A stretch of DNA of 64,000 nt, taken from Actinoplanes octamycinicus (GTDB lineage: Bacteria > Actinomycetota > Actinomycetes > Mycobacteriales > Micromonosporaceae). Shown here in pieces: positions 1 to 7,870 of this stretch; the stretch's first letter is position 1, and each line of letters opens with the position of its first letter. The position numbers and the translations under genes are program-made. The notes beneath the pieces were generated by a model that worked only from the letters and a program-made list of their open reading frames with translations, had not been told where the DNA came from and did no database searches. The DNA lies in NCBI RefSeq assembly GCF_014205225.1, contig NZ_JACHNB010000001.1, forward strand, positions 5,623,501 through 5,687,500, written 5' to 3'.

Positions 1-2
1 AC

Positions 3-614
3 GGTGATGGCCGGGTCGACCTTCTGGCTCGTTTCCCGGACGGGAATCTGTTCGTGTATCCCGGTACCGGTAAGTCGGGGACGGAGACGTTCGGGGAGCG
101 GTACCAGGTCGGTATCGGTTGGAACGAGGCTACAGCGGTCACGGTCGCGGACGTCAACGGTGATGGCCGGGTCGACCTTCTGGCTCGTTTCCCGGACGGG
201 AATCTGTTCGTGTATCCCGGTACCGGTAAGTCGGGGACGGAGACGTTCGGGGAGCGGTACCAGGTCGGTATCGGTTGGAATGACGCCACGGCGATCACGG
301 TCGCGGACGTCAACGGTGACGGCCGGGCGGACATCCTTGCTCGTTTCCCGGACGGGAATCTCTACGTCTATCCCGGCACCGGCAGGTCGGGGACGGAGAC
401 GTTCGGGGAGCGGTACCAGGTCGGTATCGGCTGGAATGACGCCACGGCGATCACCGTCGCCGACATCAACGGCGACGGTCGCGCCGACCTTCTGGCTCGT
501 TTCCCGGACGGGAACCTCTACGTCTACCCCGGCACCGGCAAGTCCGGCACGGAAACCTTCGGCGAGCGTTACCAGGTCGGCACCGGCTGGAACGTCGTCA
601 CCGCCCTCACCTGA
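3..614 (+). CDS. FG-GAP/VCBS repeat protein, C-terminal part
   Basis: Only the last 203 codons are inside the window; the reading frame is open to the left edge. The visible part is four copies of a 52-residue repeat carrying LARFPDGNLYVYPGTG and a calcium-loop-like DINGDGRAD. This is the FG-GAP/VCBS class that forms extracellular beta-propellers. The copies are near identical at DNA level with a strict 156-bp period. The protein ends with NVVTALT, like the end of the next gene (NEATAIT). The next gene starts 11 bp after the stop, so the two are probably tandem paralogues in one operon. The missing N-terminus may hold a lysozyme-like domain like that of the neighbour, but this cannot be seen. 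Confidence 0.85.
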   Translation, partial: GDGRVDLLARFPDGNLFVYPGTGKSGTETFGERYQVGIGWNEATAVTVADVNGDGRVDLLARFPDGNLFVYPGTGKSGTETFGERYQVGIGWNDATAITVADVNGDGRADILARFPDGNLYVYPGTGRSGTETFGERYQVGIGWNDATAITVADINGDGRADLLARFPDGNLYVYPGTGKSGTETFGERYQVGTGWNVVTALT

Positions 615-625
615 AAGGACCAACC

Positions 626-1924
626 ATGCCAGCGTCCAAGCCTTGTTCGCCGGGCGGCGCCAGCGCCGGCGACACCGCGACAGCCGACCAGTTGCGACCC
701 CGGATGAACGGTCCGCGGCTCGGCCGTCGTATCAGTGGCAACAACGTCTGCTGTGCCCGGGTCATCGTGAACGCCGTGCGGAGCCGGGGCCTGCCGGTCC
801 GGGCCGCGGTCATCGCGGTCACCACGGCGATCACCGAGACCAGCCTGAACAACTACACCGAAGCGGTCGACCACGACAGCCTGGGCCTGTTCCAGCAGCG
901 GCCGTCGCAGGGCTGGGGTTCCCCGGCGCAGCTGACCGATCCGGTGTACGCCACCAACGCCTTCCTGAACGCGATGCTCCGCAAGTACCCGAACAACGGG
1001 TGGATGACCGGCGACATCGGCGCCATCTGCCAGCGGGTGCAGGTGTCGGCGGTTCCGGACGCCTACGGCCGGGAGGTGCACGACGCTCAGCTGCTGGCGG
1101 ACGCGTTGTGGAGTGGCTCCGGCCGCACCCTGACCGGCAGGCTCGCCGACATCAACGGTGATGGCCGGGTCGATCTTTTGGCTCGTTTCCCGGACGGGAA
1201 TCTGTACGTGTATCCCGGTACCGGTAGGTCGGGGACGGAGACGTTCGGGGAGCGGTATCAGGTCGGTATTGGTTGGAACGAGGCCACGGCGATCACGGTC
1301 GCGGACATCAACGGTGATGGCCGGGCGGACATCCTTGCTCGTTTCCCGGACGGGAATCTGTACGTGTATCCCGGTACCGGTAAGTCGGGGACGGAGACGT
1401 TCGGGGAGCGGTATCAGGTCGGTATTGGTTGGAACGAGGCCACGGCGATCACGGTCGCGGACATCAACGGTGATGGCCGGGCGGACATCCTTGCTCGTTT
1501 CCCAGACGGGAACCTGTACGTGTATCCCGGTACCGGTAAGTCGGGGACGGAGACGTTCGGGGAGCGGTACCAGGTCGGCATTGGTTGGAATGACGCCACG
1601 GCGATCACGGTCGCGGACATCAACGGTGACGGGCGGGTCGACCTTCTGGCTCGTTTCCCGGACGGGAACCTGTACGTGTATCCGGGCACCGGTAAGTCGG
1701 GGACGGAGACGTTCGGGGAGCGGTACCAGGTCGGCATTGGTTGGAATGACGCCACGGCGATCACGGTCGCGGACATCAACGGTGACGGGCGGGTCGACCT
1801 TCTGGCTCGTTTCCCGGACGGGAACCTCTACGTCTACCCCGGCACCGGCAAGTCCGGCACGGAGACGTTCGGTGGGCGGTACCAGGTCGGCATCGGCTGG
1901 AACGAGGCCACCGCGATCACCTGA
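626..1924 (+). CDS. Lysozyme-like domain fused to FG-GAP repeats
   Basis: The 432-residue product has two parts. Residues about 30-165 resemble an actinobacterial lysozyme-like domain: a TAITETSLNN helix with a candidate catalytic Glu, then DSLGLFQQRPSQGWG and DPVYATNAFLNAML. Residues about 170-432 are five FG-GAP/VCBS repeats of 52 residues, each with a DxNGDGxxD loop. The ATG has a good ribosome site (GAAAGGA) and lies 11 bp after the preceding gene. No signal peptide is visible (the N-terminus is MPASKPCSPGG), which is odd for a wall-targeted protein; a truncated start or non-classical export is possible. A role in peptidoglycan or surface-polymer binding or cleavage is inferred. Confidence 0.85.
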   Translation: MPASKPCSPGGASAGDTATADQLRPRMNGPRLGRRISGNNVCCARVIVNAVRSRGLPVRAAVIAVTTAITETSLNNYTEAVDHDSLGLFQQRPSQGWGSPAQLTDPVYATNAFLNAMLRKYPNNGWMTGDIGAICQRVQVSAVPDAYGREVHDAQLLADALWSGSGRTLTGRLADINGDGRVDLLARFPDGNLYVYPGTGRSGTETFGERYQVGIGWNEATAITVADINGDGRADILARFPDGNLYVYPGTGKSGTETFGERYQVGIGWNEATAITVADINGDGRADILARFPDGNLYVYPGTGKSGTETFGERYQVGIGWNDATAITVADINGDGRVDLLARFPDGNLYVYPGTGKSGTETFGERYQVGIGWNDATAITVADINGDGRVDLLARFPDGNLYVYPGTGKSGTETFGGRYQVGIGWNEATAIT

Positions 1925-1934
1925 GACAACGGTC

Positions 1935-2471
1935 CTATCCGAACGGGGTGCGGTCGAAGCTGATCCCACCCCGTTCGGCCATCCGCAGCCGGCGGCGGCC
2001 GAGCACCGGTGGCCGGCGCACGACCAGCCCCCAGCCGACCGCGGTGAAGCTCAGCTCGAGTTCGCTCCCGCGCAGGTGCCAGCTGTCATGCTTACCCGGC
2101 TCCCGGGTCATCACCGGCCGGTCCAGGTCCATCCGCCGGCACAGGGAGCGGAACCCGCCGTTGACGTCCCAGACGCTGGAGAAGGTCAGGGTGGCCGGGG
2201 CGACCCAGAAGTCGACGCTGCGCCACTGCCCGTGCTCCACCCGGCCGACGATGTAGTCCAGGTCGAAGTGCAGCTCCACGGCGGACGGCGCGGTCGGATC
2301 GATGTCGTCCCATTCCGCGAACTCCTCGGGCGACAGGTCGTCGGGCGGCCCCTCGTCGTCGGTCACCGCCAGGGCATGCACCTGACAGCGATCCCAGTAC
2401 ATGGCGTCCAGATCCTGATCCGTCCAGCGGGCCTTACGGAGCCCGGACGCGGGGTGCAGCGGAGTCTCCAT
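1935..2471 (-). CDS. Conserved hypothetical protein, 178 aa
   Basis: I do not recognise a family. The protein is soluble, acidic in its first half (DDEGPPDDLSPEEFAEWDDIDP) and has no signal peptide or membrane segment. The C-terminal half is beta-rich (VELHFDLDYIVGRV, VDFWVAPATLTFSSVWDV, LELSFTAVGWGLVVRR), like small actinobacterial proteins of unknown function. Codon usage is typical of the neighbours, with G/C in most third positions. It faces the FG-GAP gene tail to tail with a 10-bp gap and may follow the GNAT gene in a leftward transcript. Confidence 0.75.
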   Translation of the reverse strand: METPLHPASGLRKARWTDQDLDAMYWDRCQVHALAVTDDEGPPDDLSPEEFAEWDDIDPTAPSAVELHFDLDYIVGRVEHGQWRSVDFWVAPATLTFSSVWDVNGGFRSLCRRMDLDRPVMTREPGKHDSWHLRGSELELSFTAVGWGLVVRRPPVLGRRRLRMAERGGISFDRTPFG

Positions 2472-2497
2472 GGGACGATTGTCGCCCCGTTCGCCGC

Positions 2498-3142
2498 TCA
2501 GGCGGTGGTGGCCGCAGGCTCGGGTAGGTGGGCGGCTTCCAAGGCGGTGACCACGCTCCAGCCGAGCCGCTGGTAGAGCGCGCGCCCGTCGTCGGTGGCG
2601 ACCAGGACGCCGTGCGGCATGCCGTGGCGCACCGCGTGCTCGGCGAGCATGCCCATCACCGTGCTGCCCAGGCCGCGCCGCCGGTGCGCCGGCGCGGTCT
2701 CCACCCGGTCGATCACGGCGATCGAACCGGCGGGCGCCAGGAAGGCGGACGCCGCGGTCGCTCCGTCGGCGTCACGGACCCGCGCCTCGACGACCCGGCC
2801 GTCGGTGCGGATCTCCCCGATGTACGGCTCCGGCACCCTTCCGGCACCGGCGCCGAACCGGGTGCTCATCACGTGCAGGGTCTCCGCCGGCACCCAGCCC
2901 GCGGGCAGCGCCGCCCGCAACCGGCCGGCCGGCGTGACCGCCTTGATCCAGGTCCCGGGCGAATGCGGGGCGTCCGCCAGGCCGGCGAGGTCGGCGCCGG
3001 TCAGCACGTAGCGGATCCGGTGTCCCGGCAGGCCCACGTGGATGCGCCAGCCGCCGGGCACCGCAGTCGGCGCCGGGGTGGCGCGGGAGGTGGCCCACCC
3101 GTGCACCCACGCGGTCATCAGGTTCGGCAGATCGTCCGGCAC
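2498..3142 (-). CDS. GNAT-family N-acetyltransferase
   Basis: A GNAT fold is visible in the C-terminal half: IAVIDRVETAPAHRRRGLGS is the beta4/motif A with the acetyl-CoA-binding R/Q-x-x-G-x-G/A pattern, and GVLVATDDGRALYQRLGWSVV is motif B. The N-terminal half (LMTAWVHGWATSRATPAP) is a less conserved half-domain common in actinobacterial GNATs. The substrate is unknown. The start is uncertain. I chose GTG at 3142; a TTG at 3199 would add 19 residues and would place the start 6 bp from the deacetylase gene upstream. An inverted TTGAC/GTCAA pair (3149-3172) lies between the two candidate starts. Confidence 0.8.
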   Translation of the reverse strand: MPDDLPNLMTAWVHGWATSRATPAPTAVPGGWRIHVGLPGHRIRYVLTGADLAGLADAPHSPGTWIKAVTPAGRLRAALPAGWVPAETLHVMSTRFGAGAGRVPEPYIGEIRTDGRVVEARVRDADGATAASAFLAPAGSIAVIDRVETAPAHRRRGLGSTVMGMLAEHAVRHGMPHGVLVATDDGRALYQRLGWSVVTALEAAHLPEPAATTA

Positions 3143-3205
3143 GGACGCTTGACTCGTCGGCACAGATGTCAAGATTCCGTAGTTGCCAGCGATTTGCAAT
3201 AAGAG

Positions 3206-3868
3206 TCAGCGCCAGCGTTTGACGACGCCGGCGGCGGCGTTGCGGAGCCGTGGCCGCAGCGACCGGGATCGCTGGACGGCCGCGCGGACCGACTCCGGGG
3301 TGTCGTCGCGGTAGACGCTGAAGCGCGGCTGCAGCCAGCGCCCGGGCCGGGCCGGGCGGCGGTCGCTGGTGAAGACCGTGGTGTAGCCGAGCCGGCGCAG
3401 CGCGGCCAGCGTGGTGCGGTCGTAGCGGCCCAGCGGGCAGGCCGCCCGGGTGACCGGCCGGCCGATGACCGAGGAGATGCGGTCCCGGGCCTCGGCCAGC
3501 TCGGCCCGCGTGGTGGCGTCGTCCATGCCGCGCCACGGGTGGTGCCACATGCCGTGGTTGGCCACCGGCATACCGTTTTTGATCAGCGTGCGCAGGTCGT
3601 CGGCGCCCAGGCTGCCGGGCTGGTCGAGGCGGCCGGCCAGGACGAAGAACTCGGCGGTGAGGCCACGCTCCAGCAGGGCCGGCAGGGCGATCTCGACGTC
3701 CGAGGTGTTGCTGTCGTCGAAGCTGAGGTTCACGTCGGGCCAGCCGGCGACCTCGTCGAGGATCGCCGCGAAGGCCGCCTCGGAGATCCAGTACTGGTCC
3801 TCGCCGGGCTCCAGCTCGCGCTGCGGCTCGCCGATGCCGTGGAACAGGATGTTGATCTGCTCAGGCAC
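3206..3868 (-). CDS. Polysaccharide deacetylase family protein
   Basis: This 220-residue NodB-like enzyme has the usual motif 1 (NLSFDDSNTSD, with paired Asp), motif 2 (NHGMWHHPW, His-x3-His metal ligands) and a later CPLGRYDRTT segment in the place of the catalytic-Arg motif. The family removes N- or O-acetyl groups from cell-surface glycans. It has no signal peptide, so it may act on cytoplasmic or lipid-linked intermediates. The GTG start has AGGAG upstream and overlaps the last 8 bp of the glycosyltransferase gene, so the two are translationally coupled in a leftward polysaccharide operon. Confidence 0.88.
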   Translation of the reverse strand: MPEQINILFHGIGEPQRELEPGEDQYWISEAAFAAILDEVAGWPDVNLSFDDSNTSDVEIALPALLERGLTAEFFVLAGRLDQPGSLGADDLRTLIKNGMPVANHGMWHHPWRGMDDATTRAELAEARDRISSVIGRPVTRAACPLGRYDRTTLAALRRLGYTTVFTSDRRPARPGRWLQPRFSVYRDDTPESVRAAVQRSRSLRPRLRNAAAGVVKRWR

Positions 3869-4706
3869 GCGACTCCTCCTGGATCCGGGAGGACTCGTCG
3901 CGGCCCCAGCCGCCGTCCGGCCGGCGCTTGGCCTGCGCCGCCGCGTACAGGGTGATGCCGACGTAGCACACCGCGGCGGGAGCCAGCCACGGGCGGCGCA
4001 GAACCACATCCTTGAGCCAGGAGGAGCGGCCGGAGGGGCGTACCGAAGCGGTGATTTCGCCTCGGGCCGCGGCCTCCCGCATCGCCGCGTTGCCGGCCCG
4101 CACCCGGATCAGCCGGCGGATCAGATCCCGCGTCCTGCGCGGGGTCGCCACCAGCGACGGGACCGACGCCACCTGGGTCTTTTCGTCCACAGTGAACAAT
4201 GAGTCGACGAACAGGTCGTCGGCCACCATGTCGGGAAATTCCCCGAATCGCGCCCGGCCGGCCTCGGACAGCACGATCACACCGCGCCCGAACAGCCCGG
4301 TCTGCAGTGCGGGGAGGTGCCGGTGGACGCTGAAGTAGGCCCGGACCAGCAGCGGCCGCCCGGTCAGGTCCAGCTCGCGCCGGGCCGTGGCGGCCGGCGT
4401 CTGCCGGGTCGCCGCGGCCAGCGCGCGCAGTCCCTCGGTGCTGACCATGATGTCGGCGTCCAGATAGACGCGCGGAAAACCGGCCGCGGCCGCGTCGCCC
4501 GCATTGAGGGCGCCGGGTTTGCCCGGGTCCGGGAGATCGATTATCCGTACGCCCCGAGCCGCCGCGACGGCAACGGTGTCGTCGGTGCACCCGTTCGCGG
4601 CCACGGTCACGTCGAACTCGCCGGGCCGCGCGTCCGCCAGCAGCGTGTCCAGGCAGCGGCCGATCACCGCGGCCTCGTTGTGCGCGGCGATGACGACACT
4701 GGTCAC
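3861..4706 (-). CDS. Glycosyltransferase family 2
   Basis: A GT-A nucleotide-sugar transferase of 281 residues. TSVVIAAHNEAAVIGRCLDT is the typical N-terminal strand, VYLDADIMVS contains the metal-binding DxD, and MVADDLFVDSLF is the ED-like acceptor motif. A C-terminal hydrophobic segment (PWLAPAAVCYVGITLYAAA) suggests membrane association. The GTG start shares GTGA with the stop of the upstream GT4 gene. It probably adds one sugar to the lipid-linked repeat unit of the exopolysaccharide; donor and acceptor cannot be told from sequence. Confidence 0.9.
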   Translation of the reverse strand: MTSVVIAAHNEAAVIGRCLDTLLADARPGEFDVTVAANGCTDDTVAVAAARGVRIIDLPDPGKPGALNAGDAAAAGFPRVYLDADIMVSTEGLRALAAATRQTPAATARRELDLTGRPLLVRAYFSVHRHLPALQTGLFGRGVIVLSEAGRARFGEFPDMVADDLFVDSLFTVDEKTQVASVPSLVATPRRTRDLIRRLIRVRAGNAAMREAAARGEITASVRPSGRSSWLKDVVLRRPWLAPAAVCYVGITLYAAAQAKRRPDGGWGRDESSRIQEESRA

Positions 4707-5962
4707 GGCGCGTCCGCCCGGCTGGCCTCGTCGACCGGCTGCCGCTGGGCCGGGATGGCGGCGGCGGGCACCTTGAGCAGCTCGCGCCAGACCGCGATGT
4801 ACTTCTCGGCCTGGTGCTCCCAGGACAGGAAGTCGCGGAAGCGCTCCTTGCCGACCTGGTGCATGTGCTGCCGCAGCGCCGGGTCGTCGAGCAGCGTGTT
4901 GATCGCCTCGGCGAACTCGGCCGGGTCGCCGTTTTTCACGTAGAGGCCGGCCTCGCCGACGCTGGCCCGGGTCTCGATCAGGTCGACCGCGACCACCGGC
5001 ACGCCGCGGCCCAGGTACTCCACCGTCTTGGCCATCGTGGAGAGCTGGTTCATCCGGGTCGGCAGGTCGGGCTGGATGGCCACGGTGGCGTCGCGCAGCA
5101 GCGCGTCCACCTCGGGCCCGTTGAGCCAGCCGGTGAACTCGACGACGTCGGTCAGGCCACGCTCGGTGGCCAGCTCGCGCAGCGCGGCGGCGGTCTCGCC
5201 GTCGCCGGCCAGGACCATCCGCCAGCCGGTCCGGCCGCGCAGCTTGATCAGCTCCTCGGCGGCCAGCACGGCGCCCTCGACGTTGTCCTGGGGGCCGAAG
5301 ACGCCCAGGTAGACCACCCGGTGCGGACCGTCGGCCGGAGCACCGGAGGCGGCCGCCTTGGCGGCGATCTCGGCGTGCGCGGGACCGTTGCGGACCACGG
5401 TCACCTTGGCCGCGTCGACGCCGCGGCGGACCGCGTTGTCCTTGAACGACTCGTTGGTGGCGAACACCGCGGTCGCGGTGCGCAGGGTCAGCCACTCGAA
5501 GGCGACCAGCAGCTTGGAGACCAGCGGGTTCGGCTCGCCGCCCCGGGAGATGTAGACCTCCGGGGACAGGTCGTGGTGGTCGAAGACCCACGGCTTGCCC
5601 AGCGCCCGGACCAGCAGCGCCAGCGGGAAGTAGACGTCCGGCGGGTTGCACACCTGCACGGCCTGCGCCCGGCCGCGGACGATCTCGCCGAGCACCCGGA
5701 TGGTGATCCAGAAGAAGGACCAGAGGAACTCCGCGGCGAACGAGACGAACCCGCTGCCGTAGAGCAGCACCGGGTACGGCCGCAGCCGGGTGCGCTGGCT
5801 GCCGGGGAGGATTCTGAGACTACGGTCACCGCGCGGTGCGATCACCGTCACGTCGAAGCCGGCGGCCTCCAGGCTGAGGCATTCGCGAATGACCCGGCGG
5901 TCCTTCTCGGCGGGCAGGTTGGCCACCAAAATCGCGACGCTCGGTCGGCGGTTCGATCCCAT
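4703..5962 (-). CDS. Glycosyltransferase family 4
   Basis: A GT-B fold enzyme of 419 residues. The N-terminal domain (VAILVANLPAEKDRRVIREC, FDHHDLSPEVY) is followed by a C-terminal domain with VVYLGVFGPQDNVEG, GDGETAAALRELA and a donor-site region ATVAIQPDLPTRMNQLSTMAKTVEYL, where the usual E-x7-E is partly altered. The family transfers sugars from NDP-sugars to growing glycans at the cytoplasmic membrane face. ATG at 5962 is preferred; the adjacent in-frame GTG at 5965 is equally possible. The gene follows the Wzz-like gene after about 55 bp and overlaps GT2 by 4 bp. Confidence 0.9.
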   Translation of the reverse strand: MGSNRRPSVAILVANLPAEKDRRVIRECLSLEAAGFDVTVIAPRGDRSLRILPGSQRTRLRPYPVLLYGSGFVSFAAEFLWSFFWITIRVLGEIVRGRAQAVQVCNPPDVYFPLALLVRALGKPWVFDHHDLSPEVYISRGGEPNPLVSKLLVAFEWLTLRTATAVFATNESFKDNAVRRGVDAAKVTVVRNGPAHAEIAAKAAASGAPADGPHRVVYLGVFGPQDNVEGAVLAAEELIKLRGRTGWRMVLAGDGETAAALRELATERGLTDVVEFTGWLNGPEVDALLRDATVAIQPDLPTRMNQLSTMAKTVEYLGRGVPVVAVDLIETRASVGEAGLYVKNGDPAEFAEAINTLLDDPALRQHMHQVGKERFRDFLSWEHQAEKYIAVWRELLKVPAAAIPAQRQPVDEASRADAP

Positions 5963-6017
5963 CACGCGAACAACATTTCAGAAACGTGCTCGCGTAGACA
6001 TGCCGCGTCGGTCACAG

Positions 6018-6701
6018 CTAAGGGGCTGAACGGACTAGTTGATCAGTCCGATGTGGCGAATCCGCCGTGGCAGCGGCGTTCTTCGCGCGTCGCCGCCGGC
6101 GGCCCAGCAGGGCGTCTGTCCAGAATGCGACAGCGCAGGTCCCGACCGCCCCGAGCAGCCCGACGCCGATCAGCGAGCGCAGCGGCGAGTGGGTCAGCAG
6201 GGTGGAGCTCGGCGGGACCAGCAGGGCGACCGTGATGCGCAGCCCCTTCTTCACGTTGTACTCGTCCTGCATCTCCTTGAGCTCCTGCTCATAGGTGGTG
6301 CGCAGGATCGCCAGCGAGCGCAGCCCGGCCTGCTCGTCGGTGCTGATGTTGGTGATCGACATCGATCCGATCACGTACCGCGGCTCCTGCCGGGTGCCGG
6401 TGTTGCGCGGTTCGAACTTGTACGTCCCGGTGACCCCCTTGCCCTTGAACATCTCCTGGGCGTCGGCGGTGTTCAACCTGTTCGCCACGGCCGCCGCGGT
6501 CACCGCGATGGACGGGTAGAGCCCGGTGACCGGGTTCGGCGCGTACTCGGAGACCGGGGGCTGGATCATCAGCACCTCGGAGGCCAGGTAGCGGTCCTGG
6601 GTGTGCACCGCCGGGTTGGCCGCGGCCGCGGTGAGCAAAGCCCCGGCAAGGATCACATACCACCGTCGTTCCAGCACACCGGCCATATCGGACAGATACA
6701 T
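6018..6701 (-). CDS. Wzz-like chain-length determinant protein (short form)
   Basis: The topology is that of polysaccharide co-polymerases: an N-terminal membrane helix (WYVILAGALLTAAAA), a large extracytoplasmic domain with many short helices, and a second helix near the end (SLIGVGLLGAVGTCAVAFWT) followed by a basic tail (RRRRRAK). There is no fused Wzc-type tyrosine-kinase domain and no Tyr-rich tail. At 227 residues it is shorter than Gram-negative Wzz. It is first in the leftward operon and divergent from a longer paralogue, so the two probably act together to set polymer length. Confidence 0.8.
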   Translation of the reverse strand: MYLSDMAGVLERRWYVILAGALLTAAAANPAVHTQDRYLASEVLMIQPPVSEYAPNPVTGLYPSIAVTAAAVANRLNTADAQEMFKGKGVTGTYKFEPRNTGTRQEPRYVIGSMSITNISTDEQAGLRSLAILRTTYEQELKEMQDEYNVKKGLRITVALLVPPSSTLLTHSPLRSLIGVGLLGAVGTCAVAFWTDALLGRRRRRAKNAAATADSPHRTDQLVRSAP

Positions 6702-6913
6702 CGTTTTCCCGCTCCCTGCGCCTGACCTGCTGGGGGACTCCTTAGCGCGCCGACCTCGATCTCGTCAACTTCGATTGCAGACGGATGTCCAATAGCCACC
6801 CGTGCCTTCGTCGTATAACTTGGCGATCGTGTGTCGGGGGGCACCGGTCGCCCCTCCGTTATGGAACTCCGTGGCGACGAAAGACGTCCTGGCGGAATTT
6901 GGAGAAGGCGTCC
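6702..6913. promoter_or_regulatory. Divergent promoter region of the polysaccharide locus
   Basis: About 210 bp separate the two Wzz-like genes, which are read in opposite directions. A good -10-like hexamer TATAAC lies at 6814-6819 for rightward transcription, without a clear -35. An imperfect GC-rich inverted repeat (GGGGCACCGGTCGCCCC) lies just downstream near 6836-6852. One regulator here could switch both halves of the locus; no specific operator is recognised. Confidence 0.45.
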
Positions 6914-7870
6914 GTGGACCTCGGCGAGATCCTGCGCATCCTGCGCAACCGCTGGTACATCGTTGTGCCCATGTTGGTACTGGCGGTGGGCCTCGGCATC
7001 GGCACCTACATCATGGTGCCGACCACCTACACGACCTACACGATGGTCAGTCTGCTGGCCGCGCCGACCACGAGCAAGGCCACCGCGGTCAACACCGGCC
7101 AGGACAACCCGTTCCTCAACTTCAACGGCTCGCTCGTGGCGACCGCCGACTTCCTCGGCCGCCGGCTCGCCTCGACCGACACGGTCCTCGAGCTCAAGGC
7201 CACCGGGATCACCGAGAAGTACGAGGTCGCCCTGGCCGAGAACGCCCAGGGCCCGTTCCTCACCATCACTCTGACCGGGGGCGAGGACCGGGAGCACCTG
7301 CTCGCCTCGGCGAACCAGCTGGCCGCCTTCGCCGACAAGACGCTCTCCGAGATCCAGAAGCAGAACAACGTCGCCGAGAAGGACCGGATCACGCTGACCC
7401 AGGTGATCCCGCCGCAGAAGCCCGAGGCCGAGACCAAGGAGAAGCTCAAGCTGGTCATCGTGGCCGGCGGCGGCGCCGCGGCGCTCGCCTTCGTGCTGAC
7501 CTTCGTGGTGGAGAGCATCAGCCGGGCCCGCCGCCGCAAGGCGCTCGGCGACGCCGCGGTGCCGGCCGCCTCGGGCGCGGCCACCGCGACCCCGGACATC
7601 GAGGGCACCGTGGTGCTGCAGCTGCCGCCCAGCGCGCCGAAGGCGGCCGCCGCGAAACCGGCCGTCGCCAAACCGGCGGCGTCCAAGGCGTCGGCCGCGG
7701 TCACCCCGCCGCCCACGGACCCGGAGAAGACGCAGCGTCTGCGGATCCCGTCGCGTCCGGTGAGCAACCCGCCGGCCGAGAACCGGTCGCAGCCGCGTGC
7801 CGCCACGACCTACCAGTCGAACGGCGGGGACCGTAGGGGTCAGGATGCCGGCCGCGTCAACGGCAGCTGA
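6914..7870 (+). CDS. Wzz-like chain-length determinant protein (long form)
   Basis: This 318-residue protein starts at a GTG with GGAGAAGG upstream. It has an N-terminal membrane helix ([22 protein letters not shown]), an extracytoplasmic domain (about residues 40-175) and a second helix ([20 protein letters not shown]), then a cytoplasmic tail of about 120 residues rich in Ala, Pro and Lys ([15 protein letters not shown]). The Wzz/Wzc N-terminal half is recognisable but no kinase domain follows. The tail could dock other proteins. An upstream ATG at 6785 in frame would add an implausible Arg/Trp-rich leader. The next gene overlaps by 26 bp. Confidence 0.82.
   Translation: MDLGEILRILRNRWYIVVPMLVLAVGLGIGTYIMVPTTYTTYTMVSLLAAPTTSKATAVNTGQDNPFLNFNGSLVATADFLGRRLASTDTVLELKATGITEKYEVALAENAQGPFLTITLTGGEDREHLLASANQLAAFADKTLSEIQKQNNVAEKDRITLTQVIPPQKPEAETKEKLKLVIVAGGGAAALAFVLTFVVESISRARRRKALGDAAVPAASGAATATPDIEGTVVLQLPPSAPKAAAAKPAVAKPAASKASAAVTPPPTDPEKTQRLRIPSRPVSNPPAENRSQPRAATTYQSNGGDRRGQDAGRVNGS

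Larger units (their letters stand above)
3..1924 (+). repeat. 156-bp coding tandem repeats (FG-GAP units)
   Basis: Nine copies of a 156-bp unit (52 codons), four in the first gene and five in the second, are nearly identical in nucleotide sequence. For example, GGGTCGACCTTCTGGCTCG recurs exactly 156 bp apart at 13 and 169. Long identical coding repeats on both sides of a gene boundary are substrates for unequal recombination, so repeat number and gene fusion state may vary between strains and may be misassembled from short reads. Confidence 0.9.

Noticed and set aside
4..1969. Long frames in other phases over the FG-GAP repeats, including a minus-strand frame of 466 codons
   Set aside because: The 156-bp unit is a multiple of three, so every frame stays open; only the frame with the DxNGDGxxD repeats makes a known fold.
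6785..6913. N-terminal extension of the long Wzz-like protein
   Set aside because: The extension is rich in Arg, Trp and Cys, unlike the family, and covers the likely promoter. GTG 6914 has a ribosome site and starts at the conserved [15 protein letters not shown].
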